From: Candidatus Rifleibacterium amylolyticum
GTDB taxonomy: Bacteria; Muiribacteriota; Ozemobacteria; Ozemobacterales; Ozemobacteraceae
NCBI GenBank assembly: GCA_009917695.1
Contig: JAACJG010000003.1
Coordinates: 434,001 to 498,000, forward strand
Direction of reading: 5' to 3'
Length of the DNA stretch: 64,000 bases
Positions 18,083 to 26,547 of the stretch are shown one piece after another (the first letter of the stretch is position 1; every line of letters begins with the position of its first letter). A program made the position numbers and the translations under genes. The notes below the pieces were generated by a model that had not been told where the DNA came from, did not search any database, and saw nothing but the letters and a program-made list of their open reading frames with translations.

Positions 18083-18799
18083 TTAGCGTTTGTACCCGAC
18101 TGGAAATATGTATAGCGGCGTTTCAGCTCTTGAAATGCCGAGTATTGTCGCGATCTGATCTTCGTCGATAGCTCCGACCGGAACCGAACCCATGTCGAGA
18201 GCCTCAGCCTGCAGGCAGATGTTCTGGCCGACGTGTCCGGCTTCCATATAGGTGTATTTTATGCCGCGACTGCCGTAGCGGTTGGTTGTTCGCTGAAAAA
18301 TGGCAGTCAGAATAATTGTGATCGGCGCTTCTTTAACGTGCTTCTGGCCGACCGAAGCATTACACAAAGCCGCTCGATGATCGCCTCTTTTGATGAGTTT
18401 CAGGCTGTGACTGGCAATATCATAGTGGTAGACTCCACTTTCGAGTCCGGTGACGTTGCCGGCCATCAGGTAGGTTTCGAGGGGGTAAGTCGCACCGGCC
18501 GAGGGAGCTGTGCGAAATGGATAATTTTTGCCGGTTATCCCTTGTGCAGCCCAGAGCAGTTGCGATATTTCGTTTATTCCTGGCGGCTTTTCGCCATATT
18601 GTCGCAGAGACCTTCTCTCTGCTAGAGTGGCTTCGAGAGAGATATTTCCGGTCAGCTGTGGTGGCGGCAGCTGGATTGTTGCCAGGATCGTATATGTCGA
18701 TGTGCTTTGCAGGCTGTTTCCGCATCCATTCATCAGTATAAGCATTATACCAATAACAAAAGTAAAATGGATCTCTTTTAACTTACTGTGGGCTGTCAT
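18083..18799 (-). CDS. SagB/ThcOx-type nitroreductase, predicted lipoprotein
   Basis: A 238-residue protein of the SagB-type dehydrogenase branch of nitroreductases, which oxidise azoline rings in thiazole/oxazole-modified peptides or act on other substrates. Family marks: ERRSLRQYGEKPPGI, SQLLWAAQGIT, TAPSAGATYPLE, GVYHYD and MEAGHVGQNICLQAEAL. The N-terminus is a signal with a lipobox-like LMNGC (Cys26), so the enzyme is predicted to be anchored outside the cytoplasmic membrane, which is unusual for the catalytic class. No YcaO or precursor peptide gene is nearby, so an azoline role is not supported here. Follows a small membrane protein by about 20 bases. Confidence 0.85.
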   Translation of the reverse strand: MTAHSKLKEIHFTFVIGIMLILMNGCGNSLQSTSTYTILATIQLPPPQLTGNISLEATLAERRSLRQYGEKPPGINEISQLLWAAQGITGKNYPFRTAPSAGATYPLETYLMAGNVTGLESGVYHYDIASHSLKLIKRGDHRAALCNASVGQKHVKEAPITIILTAIFQRTTNRYGSRGIKYTYMEAGHVGQNICLQAEALDMGSVPVGAIDEDQIATILGISRAETPLYIFPVGYKR

Positions 18800-18818
18800 G
18801 GCTTGTATCCCGTTGCCT

Positions 18819-19043
18819 TCACATGATTAGCTTTGAAACTGACACGATCAGACCGGCCCGGCCGGCGAATGTCATGAATGCAGACATAAACATCAGGGCC
18901 CAGTAAAAGAACGGCTTTTCCTGACGATTGAACATTTCACCCTTGAAACCGAGACACCTGTCTTGATAGCCGCACCATGTCAGATAAGCGAAGCTTCCGC
19001 TGAAAACTGCCATGATCAGAACAGTTACAATTTTATCCTGCAT
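18819..19043 (-). CDS. Small membrane protein of unknown function
   Basis: A 74-residue protein with two hydrophobic helices (about 5-22 and 48-70) joined by a short Cys-containing, positively charged loop. The ATG at 19043 is preceded by AGGAAAA. It lies just upstream of the SagB-like lipoprotein gene on the same strand, so the two are probably one transcript. No family recognised. Confidence 0.65.
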   Translation of the reverse strand: MQDKIVTVLIMAVFSGSFAYLTWCGYQDRCLGFKGEMFNRQEKPFFYWALMFMSAFMTFAGRAGLIVSVSKLIM

Positions 19044-19201
19044 CAAATTTTCCTTTGCGTTGTTTCTTATATGAGCATTTTACAATACCACAGATGCTTA
19101 TGCAGATTATGTCAGATAATGAGATCAGGCTCTTTATGGTGTGGCAATCTGCGGCTGATCATTGTATGATCTTGATCAGTCTATTTTGGTGGTAATATTC
19201 A

Positions 19202-19744
19202 ATGCAGACAGAATTAAAGATTCCGGCTCAGGCCCTGTTTTTGCGCAAGCTTGTGACTGAAGATGCAGACAAAGTGTTTAAGATGAGCATCGAGAATTCC
19301 ATGAGAACATGGATTCCCGATCAGGTTTACCGGGATGTTGCGCATGCTCAGGAAGTTCTGGCATTCTTGATATATCAGTATCAGGAAGGCGTTTCGCCAG
19401 CCACGGCACCGGTAGTTCTTGGTGTCTGCCTTGCTGAAACCGGTGAGCTTATCGGTCATGTCGGTATAAGTCCGATTGAAGACGAAGTCGAAGTTGGCTA
19501 CGCAATAGAAGAAAAGCATCAGGGAAAAGGTTACGCAACCATGGCGTTGCGGGCGATGTGTGACTGGGCGCTGACTGAATTTGCGCTGCCACATATTCTG
19601 GGAATAGTCGCGACTGAGAATCACGCTTCCTGCCGCGTGCTCGAGAAGGCAGGATTCAGACTGCTATGCGAAGAGATAGGCAAAATGCACGGCAAGGATT
19701 GCCTGCGTCGCAAATACGAATTTCATTCGGCAGCTCAGCGATAG
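19202..19744 (+). CDS. GNAT-family N-acetyltransferase (RimJ/RimL-like)
   Basis: A 180-residue acetyltransferase. The acetyl-CoA loop is seen at HQGKGYATMAL, followed by the typical IVATENHASCRVLEKAGF. RimJ/RimL-like enzymes acetylate protein N-termini, amino acids or antibiotics; substrate unknown. It precedes the radical SAM cluster by about 90 bases, with no clear sign that it belongs to it. Confidence 0.85.
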   Translation: MQTELKIPAQALFLRKLVTEDADKVFKMSIENSMRTWIPDQVYRDVAHAQEVLAFLIYQYQEGVSPATAPVVLGVCLAETGELIGHVGISPIEDEVEVGYAIEEKHQGKGYATMALRAMCDWALTEFALPHILGIVATENHASCRVLEKAGFRLLCEEIGKMHGKDCLRRKYEFHSAAQR

Positions 19745-19833
19745 AGATTTGAAAAAGTTTGTGAAAGTGTTATCCTGTTTGGGCTGGCCATAAAAGACCT
19801 GTACATATAATTGGCGCAGCAAAGGATATACAG

Positions 19834-21174
19834 ATGAAGATTCTTCTGATTCAGCCGAGCGGAACGGTTCATCGCTATCGAGTCGGCAATTTTCCCAAAT
19901 CACTGCGTTATTCGCCTTTGACCCTGACGACTCTGGCCGCCCTGGTTCCGCCAGAACTCGACATAGAAGTCGAAATCTGCGACGAAGGTGTGCAGCTTGT
20001 CGATTTTGAGGCCCGCCCCGACCTGATAGGCATTACCATCATCACGGGAACGGCCCTGCGTGGCTATGCGATAGCAGATCACTTCAGACGCCGCGGTATT
20101 CCTGTTGTGCTTGGCGGAGTGCACACGACTCTGCTGCCTGATGAGGCGGCGCAACATGCCGACAGTATCGTCGTCGGCTTTGGCGAAGAGACCTGGCCGG
20201 AGCTTATCAGAGACTTCAAAAATGGTCAGATGAAAAAGCGTTACACAGCGCTGAAATCACCTTCGCTGGTAAATTACCCGATAGCCCGCCGCGATCTGCT
20301 TAAAAAGGATTCCTATATAACGACTTCGACTATCTGGGCAACCCGCGGTTGTCTGAATGATTGCGATTTCTGCTCGATTCCGGCTACCTGGGGCAAAAAT
20401 TTCTATATGCGGCCGGTCGAAGAAGTCGTGGCCGAAGCGGCAGCTTTGCCGGGCAAAGAGTTTGTGTTGCTCGACCCGAGCCCGATGGAAGATCCGGCTT
20501 ACGCTAAAGAGCTGTTTCGCGAAATGAAAAAAATCAACAAAAAGTGGTTTGGTCTCTCGACAACCAAGATTGGCGAAGACCCTGAACTCATGAAGATTGT
20601 CGGTGAAAGCGGCTGCAAGGGCCTGCTTATCGGCTTTGAATCAGTTAACCAGATGTCGATTGGCTCGATTCAGAAGAACCACAATTCTGTCGATTTTTAC
20701 ATAAATCTGGTCAAACGTATGCATGATCACGGCATGGGCGTGCAGGCCTGTTTCGTTTTCGGGCTCGACGACGACGAGCCAGACATTTTCAAACGCACTG
20801 TCGATTTCTGCGAAAAGGCCTATGTCGATCTGCCGCGGTTTTCGACCTATACGCCGTTCCCGAATACCGGCGCCTACCGCAAACTTGACGCACAAAACCG
20901 TATCCTGACTACCAACTGGTCTCTGTATGACGTTGAGCACATCGTCATACAGCCAAAAGGCATGACGGTCGAACAGATTCAGAATGGCCTGCTCTGGGCC
21001 TGGAACCACGTTTACCGGGTTCCGTCTATCGCAAAGCGTCTGCTCGGGTCGCGCACTTCGACCGGCTTTGCTATTGCTCTTAATATGGGCTATAGATCGT
21101 ATGCAAAGCGGCTTGGAGAAATGTCGAATCAGATGCTTCAGGACGACGTTAACGAAGGAATTCCGCTGGCATGA
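19834..21174 (+). CDS. B12-binding-domain radical SAM protein 1
   Basis: A 446-residue protein with an N-terminal Rossmann-like B12-binding domain (about 1-140, with GGVHTTLLPDEA) and a radical SAM domain with the CX3CX2C cluster motif at Cys173, Cys177 and Cys180. Such enzymes use SAM, a [4Fe-4S] cluster and often methylcobalamin to methylate or rearrange unactivated carbons. Relatives include BchE and HpnR/HpnJ. It overlaps the next gene by four bases (ATGA), so it opens a co-transcribed cluster. Its closest relative in the window is the gene at 41628: both share a GTAxRxYAxADxFRR segment, a long FVFGLD...RTVDF stretch and similar C-termini. Reaction unknown. Confidence 0.9.
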   Translation: MKILLIQPSGTVHRYRVGNFPKSLRYSPLTLTTLAALVPPELDIEVEICDEGVQLVDFEARPDLIGITIITGTALRGYAIADHFRRRGIPVVLGGVHTTLLPDEAAQHADSIVVGFGEETWPELIRDFKNGQMKKRYTALKSPSLVNYPIARRDLLKKDSYITTSTIWATRGCLNDCDFCSIPATWGKNFYMRPVEEVVAEAAALPGKEFVLLDPSPMEDPAYAKELFREMKKINKKWFGLSTTKIGEDPELMKIVGESGCKGLLIGFESVNQMSIGSIQKNHNSVDFYINLVKRMHDHGMGVQACFVFGLDDDEPDIFKRTVDFCEKAYVDLPRFSTYTPFPNTGAYRKLDAQNRILTTNWSLYDVEHIVIQPKGMTVEQIQNGLLWAWNHVYRVPSIAKRLLGSRTSTGFAIALNMGYRSYAKRLGEMSNQMLQDDVNEGIPLA

Positions 21175-22523
21175 AGAAGAAACTGACGCTGATAATGCCT
21201 TCTATTGGCCGCAAACCTGATCAGGAATACATCACCACCTGGCAGATGGAGCCTCTGGTGCTGGCTGTTCTCGCATCGTTGACGCCAGACGACTGGGAAA
21301 TTACTATTCAGGATGACCGCGTCGCCCCGGTAGATGCCAGCATCGATGCCGATCTTGTCGGCATTACCACCGAAACTTATACAGCCCGAAGGGCCTACCA
21401 GATAGCAGCCAAATACCGCAAACGTGGTGTACCGGTGGTTATGGGCGGCTATCACCCAACCTTGTGGCCTGATGAAGTTCAGAATTATGCTGATGCCATA
21501 GTCGTTGGCCCGGCCGAAGGAATCTGGGAGCAGGTGCTGGCCGATGCCGCAGCTGGTTGCCTGAAAAAGCGCTACGACGGGCCGCGCGATTTTCCCTGGA
21601 AAGGCGTTTTCCCGAAGCGCGAAGTCTATGCCGATAAAAAGTATCTGCCGCTGGCGCTGGTCGAGTTTTCACGCGGTTGTTCGCACCACTGCTCGTTCTG
21701 TTCGATAACCTCGTTTACCCGGGGCCGACATTATTTCAGGCCGCCCGAAGAGGTTGCCGAAGAGATCAGACGCACCGGCCAGAAGATTGTTTTTCTTATC
21801 GACGACAATATTGCAGCTAACCCGCAAGCAGTTCTTGATCTCTGCCGTGCACTTAAACCGCTCAAAATCAGGTGGGTCACTCAGATCAGCGTCGAGGCTG
21901 CTGCCGACCCTGAATTGATTGGTGCCATGGCCGATTCAGGTTGCGTTGGTGTTCTGATCGGATTTGAATCACTGCGTTCGGATCTGCTCTGCAGCCTGAA
22001 TAAAGACAGCAATGAGTCTATCGAGCTTTATGAGCGGGCCCTGGCTCAGCTTAAAAAGAACAATGTCTGTGTGTATGCGACGTTTCTTTTTGGTATCGAT
22101 GGCGATGACGTCAGTTCTTTCCCGCGTACGCTCGAATTTGCCAATAAACACCAGTTTTTCCTGGTCGCTTTCAACCATCTCGTGCCATTTCCCGGCACCG
22201 CTCTTTATGCAAAGCTTGCAGCACAGGGGCGCATGGTTTCGCCGGCCTGGTGGCTCGAAGAGAGTTTTGCATTCGGCCAGGTGCCTTTCAAACCTCAGAT
22301 GTTGCCACCCGAAGCGCTTGCCGAAAAGTGCCGCGAATACCGCCAGAAATTCTACTCGTTGCGGTCAATCGTGCGGCGTGGCCTGGCTCCAAAGACCAAT
22401 ATGCAGAATTTCGCAACACTGATGCTTTATCTCACGCAGAACTATTATGGCCGCCGCGAAGTGAACGAAAAATTCGGCATACCGCTCGGTTTTCCCGAAG
22501 ACAACCATTTGCTGCAAAGCTGA
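21171..22523 (+). CDS. B12-binding-domain radical SAM protein 2
   Basis: A 450-residue paralogue with N-terminal B12-binding domain (GGYHPTLWPDEV near 92-103) and radical SAM motif at Cys170, Cys174, Cys177. It belongs to a subgroup with the 23811 and 25163 proteins: all have an FxxDDNI(V/A)A segment about 85 residues after the cluster cysteines and a TFLFG or equivalent later. ATG start overlaps the upstream stop. A TTG-started acyltransferase follows after 17 bases. Confidence 0.9.
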   Translation: MKKKLTLIMPSIGRKPDQEYITTWQMEPLVLAVLASLTPDDWEITIQDDRVAPVDASIDADLVGITTETYTARRAYQIAAKYRKRGVPVVMGGYHPTLWPDEVQNYADAIVVGPAEGIWEQVLADAAAGCLKKRYDGPRDFPWKGVFPKREVYADKKYLPLALVEFSRGCSHHCSFCSITSFTRGRHYFRPPEEVAEEIRRTGQKIVFLIDDNIAANPQAVLDLCRALKPLKIRWVTQISVEAAADPELIGAMADSGCVGVLIGFESLRSDLLCSLNKDSNESIELYERALAQLKKNNVCVYATFLFGIDGDDVSSFPRTLEFANKHQFFLVAFNHLVPFPGTALYAKLAAQGRMVSPAWWLEESFAFGQVPFKPQMLPPEALAEKCREYRQKFYSLRSIVRRGLAPKTNMQNFATLMLYLTQNYYGRREVNEKFGIPLGFPEDNHLLQS

Positions 22524-22540
22524 TTTGACGGAGTTACAGT

Positions 22541-23722
22541 TTGCCCAGAGCACTCGAGCATTTCGGTTACAGCTCGAGTGCGCCTGTTTTAGACGATCGC
22601 ATCGCAAGTCTCGACCGACAGATTCGTCAGCTGGCACGGCAATGCAAAATGCCTTCGTCATATATCGAGCTCGATTATCAGACAGAACCATCGTTCTTTG
22701 CGGCTCTCGCGAACTACGGGTATGAGCACGATCTTGTTCTGATTCAGCCAGACAACCCGGCCGGCTTAACCGGTCTCGGCATCAGATCAGTGCGCCGCGC
22801 CTATCTTGGCGGTTGCCCGGCCGATATTGGTTATCTGCATCATCTTCGTTTTCACCCCTCTATTCGCGGTGGTTCTTTTCTTGCACGCGGCTACCGGGAG
22901 TTTCGCAAAGTTTTTGCTGCCAGGCCGCTTAAAGTGACTCTGACTTCGATACTCGAAGACAATGCAGTCGCACGTCAACTGCTGGAAAGTAACCGCGCTG
23001 GCAGCGGCATGCCGACATACAGGCCGGTCTCAAGATTTCTTACCCTGCTGATCCCTTTGACCGGGCCCGGCCGTCGCTGGCCTCTGCGTCGTCGAGAGAG
23101 AGTCGGTAACCTGGGTTTTGCCGTGAGAATGCTGACAGATGCTGATCTGCCGGCGCTGATGTCTTTATTTGAACTGGCTGGGCGCCATAACGATGGTATG
23201 CCCGCGTTTGCGGCTGAAGATTTTTGTGGCGGTTCGACCAGCGCTCTGGCAGGCTTGCAGATAACCGACATGGTCGGGGTTTTTGCCGGTAATGAATTGC
23301 TGGGCGCTATCGGCATCTGGAATCAGCAGGCATACCGGCAGATTGTTCTGTCTCATCTCTGCCCGAGTCTGTCGGTCGTGCGCAAGCTCTGGAATCTTGG
23401 CCGTGGCTTATGGGGTGAGTGTCCGATTCCGCTGACCGGCGGCCGGGTCAATAATGTTCTGCTCGATCCCTGGGTCATCGTGCCTGGCCGCGAAAGAGAG
23501 ATCATGCCTGTGTTGCTTAAAGCTGCGACAAAAGAAGCAAAGCGGCGTGGCGCACTTTTTGCCGCTTTTGGGGTGTCGGCCAATAATCCTGCTCTGGCGG
23601 CTGTCGATACTCTCTTTTACATCTCCTACTGGAGCATAATTTACCAGGTATTCTGGCCCGAGACGGCAGTTTACGGTTTTACCGGTCGGCAGCTGCACGT
23701 TGCCAACCTTGGGTCTCTGTGA
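22541..23722 (+). CDS. GNAT-like acyltransferase, two-domain
   Basis: A 393-residue protein with GNAT features: an N-terminal half with LHHLRFHPSIRGGSFLARGY (acyl-CoA loop) and an ILEDNAVARQLLES helix, and a C-terminal half that again looks GNAT-like (LTDADLPALMSLFELAG, AGNELLGAIGIWNQQ and GVSANNPALAAVDTLF). It could be a duplicated GNAT or an N-acyl-transferring enzyme for a lipid or amine. TTG start with GGAG upstream. It sits inside the radical SAM series, so it probably acts on the same small molecule. Substrate unknown. Confidence 0.75.
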   Translation: MPRALEHFGYSSSAPVLDDRIASLDRQIRQLARQCKMPSSYIELDYQTEPSFFAALANYGYEHDLVLIQPDNPAGLTGLGIRSVRRAYLGGCPADIGYLHHLRFHPSIRGGSFLARGYREFRKVFAARPLKVTLTSILEDNAVARQLLESNRAGSGMPTYRPVSRFLTLLIPLTGPGRRWPLRRRERVGNLGFAVRMLTDADLPALMSLFELAGRHNDGMPAFAAEDFCGGSTSALAGLQITDMVGVFAGNELLGAIGIWNQQAYRQIVLSHLCPSLSVVRKLWNLGRGLWGECPIPLTGGRVNNVLLDPWVIVPGREREIMPVLLKAATKEAKRRGALFAAFGVSANNPALAAVDTLFYISYWSIIYQVFWPETAVYGFTGRQLHVANLGSL

Positions 23723-23810
23723 TGGCGGCGGCGAAAGTTAAATGTGAAAGTTTGCCGTGACTCTGCTACTATCGTAGTTATGCCTTTATGAAGCTTTTCA
23801 GGAGAGTTAA

Positions 23811-25166
23811 GTGCGTATTGCCCTGATCAAACCATCGATGGGTGAAAGAGCGGGGCGGCCCTACCGGTCGCCGGCGGTGCTCGAACCCGTTGTGATTGCT
23901 CTTATAGCTGGTCATACGCCTGCCGATATCGAGCTTACTTTCATTGACGAGCGTCTCGAAAACATCGATTTTACCCGCAGCTACGATCTGGTGGCGATAA
24001 CGGTAGAAACCTTCGCCGCTTTGCGCGCTTATCAGATCGCTTCTGAGTTTCGCCGGCGCGGCGTCAAAACGTTGTTCGGAGGATTCCATCCAACGCTTCT
24101 GCCCGAAGAGGCAGGTCGTTTCTGTGATGTACTGGCGCTTGGCGAGGTAGAAAAAATCTGGCCGGCAGTGATAACCGATCTCAAAAGCGGCACTCTGCAG
24201 AGAGTCTATCGCAGCCAGGGATCAGGCCTGGAGAATTTCAGATGCGATCGTTCAATATACAAAAACAAGCGCTATCTGCCGGTTAATTTAATCGAAACCA
24301 GCCGCGGCTGCCGTTTTAACTGTAATTTTTGTTCGGTCAGCAGCTTTTATCGCAATGGCGTTTTTCATCGCCCGGTTTCTGACGTCGTTGCCGAAATTGC
24401 CGGTATGCAAAATCGTTTTGTGTTTTTTGCCGACGATAACATCGTTGCACACCCTGAGCAGGCGCGCCAGCTGTTCAGCGCTATCAGGCCCATGAATATC
24501 TGGTGGGCGAGTCAGGCAAGCCTTACTTCAGCTGTTGATGAGCATTTTCTTGATGAAATGGCTGACAGCGGCTGTGTCGCTGCTGTTATTGGTCTTGAGT
24601 CGATAAATCCAGCGAATCTTCAGGATATGAACAAGGGCTGGAGCGCCAGTCTCGGCCAGGTCGAAAAGCTGCTCGACGCCTATCGACAGCGCAAAATCAT
24701 GATTTATGCAACCTTCGTTTTTGGCTACCCCCACGATACGCTGGCCAGCATCAAAGAAACCGTTGATTTTGCTCTGGCACAAAAGCTGTTTATGGCTAAT
24801 TTCAACATGCTGCTGCCTTTTCCGGGAACGCCCGTCTATAACGAACTGTTGGCGCAGAACCGCATGATTTATCCAAAATGGTGGATGGACCGTGACTACA
24901 GCTGGGAACTTCCAGCATTTAAGCCCATCGGCATGACTCCCGAAGAGCTGGCGCATGCAGTCAGCGCAGCTCGACATCGTTTTACCAGCTTTTCCGGCAT
25001 GTTCAAACGTGCCGGCGATCTTTCGGCGAATCTGTCTGGCCCTTTCAAAGCCCTGCTGTTTCTGGCTGCAAACTGGATATCGCGGCGTGATATACTGAAG
25101 AAGACCGGCATGCACCCTGGTTTCAGTGGTTGTGAACTGTTTGAGAAAGAAGCTTCTGGTCTATGA
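23811..25166 (+). CDS. B12-binding-domain radical SAM protein 3
   Basis: A 451-residue paralogue. B12-binding domain at about 1-140 (GGFHPTLLPEEA), radical SAM cysteines at 167, 171, 174, an FFADDNIVA segment and a PFPGTPVYNELLAQ stretch. The start is GTG at 23811 with AGGAG six bases upstream. Its stop overlaps the ATG of protein 4. Reaction unknown; it may act in sequence with the other three. Confidence 0.9.
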   Translation: MRIALIKPSMGERAGRPYRSPAVLEPVVIALIAGHTPADIELTFIDERLENIDFTRSYDLVAITVETFAALRAYQIASEFRRRGVKTLFGGFHPTLLPEEAGRFCDVLALGEVEKIWPAVITDLKSGTLQRVYRSQGSGLENFRCDRSIYKNKRYLPVNLIETSRGCRFNCNFCSVSSFYRNGVFHRPVSDVVAEIAGMQNRFVFFADDNIVAHPEQARQLFSAIRPMNIWWASQASLTSAVDEHFLDEMADSGCVAAVIGLESINPANLQDMNKGWSASLGQVEKLLDAYRQRKIMIYATFVFGYPHDTLASIKETVDFALAQKLFMANFNMLLPFPGTPVYNELLAQNRMIYPKWWMDRDYSWELPAFKPIGMTPEELAHAVSAARHRFTSFSGMFKRAGDLSANLSGPFKALLFLAANWISRRDILKKTGMHPGFSGCELFEKEASGL

Positions 25167-26491
25167 AAATAACCTTCATAAAACCAAATATGGGTCTGGT
25201 GAACGGGCGACCTTATCACGATCGTGGTCGCATGGAACCACTGACTTTTGCCGTTCTGGCAGGCCTTTTGCCCGCCAACATCGACTGTGTTCTTTATGAC
25301 GACCGCTATGAGCGCATTCCATACGGTGATGCCACTGAACTTGTCTGTATCAACGTCGAAATTTATACGGCCCGACGTTCTTATGAAATTGCTGATCGTT
25401 ACCGGCGCCATGGGGTAAAAGTAGCTCTTGGCGGTTACCATGTTTCGATGATTCCGCAGGAAGCGGCAGAACACGCCGACTGTCTGCTGATCGGTGACGC
25501 TGAAGAAGTGTTTCCGCAGATGGTCAGCGACCTGGCTGCTGGTTGCCTTAAACCGCTTTATAATGGCCATTTTCCACCAAAACTCGAAGGTTTACGCACC
25601 CGCTGGGATATTTTTGCCGGTAAAAGCTATCTGCCGCTACGTTTAACTCAATTCAGCCGCGGGTGCCCGAACCACTGCCGTTTTTGCGCTACCGGTTCGA
25701 TCTACCAGCGTCTGCATTGCTGCCGGCCGGCAGAAGAGGTTGTCAGCGAACTTGCCGAACAGCCGCAGAACTTTGTTTTTTTTGTTGACGATAACATTGT
25801 GGCGCAGCCAGATGCGGCCAAAGAGCTGTTTCGCCGGCTGATTCCCCTGAAAAAGCGCTGGATCGGCCAGGCAAGCCTCAGTTTTACCGAAGATGACGAG
25901 CTGATGGATCTGATGAAACGCAGTGGTTGTGCCGGTCTTGTCGTCGGTTTTGAATCGACCAGCCCTGAGAACCTCAGGCAGATGGGCAAGAACTGCAATA
26001 TGCATCTCGACAGCTATGCGCCGGTTATCGAAAAGATCCGCGATATCGGGTTTCAGCTCTGGGCCGCTTTTCTGGTCGGGTGTGACGCCGACGATGTCTC
26101 TTCGATCAAAAAGACGGTTCAGTGGGCGATTGATCAGAAGTTCTGTTTTGCCGCCTTCAATATTCTCAGCCCGTACCCGAATACGCCCATCTACCAGGAA
26201 ATGCTCGAACAGGGCCGGCTTTTATACGATAAATGGTGGCTCGATGAGCGTTACCATTTTGGCGACTGCGTGTTCAAACCTGCCCGCATGACACCAGATG
26301 AACTGACTGACATCTGCTTCTGGGCGCGGCGGCGGTTCAACCACCCGGTGAGCATTATGAAACGCGCGTTTGATTTTAAGACCAACGCCAAGGATCTGTG
26401 GAGCATCGCGACCTATTTTGCCTATAATCCGCTTTTCCGGCGCGAACTGTTTAAGAAACACGGCATGGTGCTCGGCTATCACCATAAATGA
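25163..26491 (+). CDS. B12-binding-domain radical SAM protein 4
   Basis: A 442-residue paralogue that ends the cluster. B12-binding domain with GGYHVSMIPQEAA (about 90-102), radical SAM cysteines 168, 172 and 175 (RGCPNHCRFC), then FFVDDNIVA and a PYPNTPIYQEML stretch. ATG is in the ATGA overlap with the preceding gene. A stem-loop terminator follows 11 bases after the stop. As for the others, methylation or rearrangement chemistry is inferred from family only. Confidence 0.9.
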   Translation: MKITFIKPNMGLVNGRPYHDRGRMEPLTFAVLAGLLPANIDCVLYDDRYERIPYGDATELVCINVEIYTARRSYEIADRYRRHGVKVALGGYHVSMIPQEAAEHADCLLIGDAEEVFPQMVSDLAAGCLKPLYNGHFPPKLEGLRTRWDIFAGKSYLPLRLTQFSRGCPNHCRFCATGSIYQRLHCCRPAEEVVSELAEQPQNFVFFVDDNIVAQPDAAKELFRRLIPLKKRWIGQASLSFTEDDELMDLMKRSGCAGLVVGFESTSPENLRQMGKNCNMHLDSYAPVIEKIRDIGFQLWAAFLVGCDADDVSSIKKTVQWAIDQKFCFAAFNILSPYPNTPIYQEMLEQGRLLYDKWWLDERYHFGDCVFKPARMTPDELTDICFWARRRFNHPVSIMKRAFDFKTNAKDLWSIATYFAYNPLFRRELFKKHGMVLGYHHK

Positions 26492-26502
26492 GCGATAAAA
26501 AA

Positions 26503-26532
26503 CGGCTCAACCGGAATAGCCCGGTCGAGCCG
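26503..26532. terminator. Bidirectional stem-loop terminator
   Basis: A 12-base stem with one mismatch (26503-26514 with 26521-26532) and a 6-base loop, between the convergent stops of the radical SAM gene and the 26548 gene. A short T-rich run follows on the plus strand, and an A-run precedes it (T on the minus strand). Confidence 0.75.
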
Positions 26533-26547
26533 CTTTATTGGCCTAAG

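Noticed and set aside
19745-19833. Cobalamin riboswitch before the radical SAM cluster
   Set aside because: The gap is only 89 bases with no B12-box-like sequence; too short for a full riboswitch.
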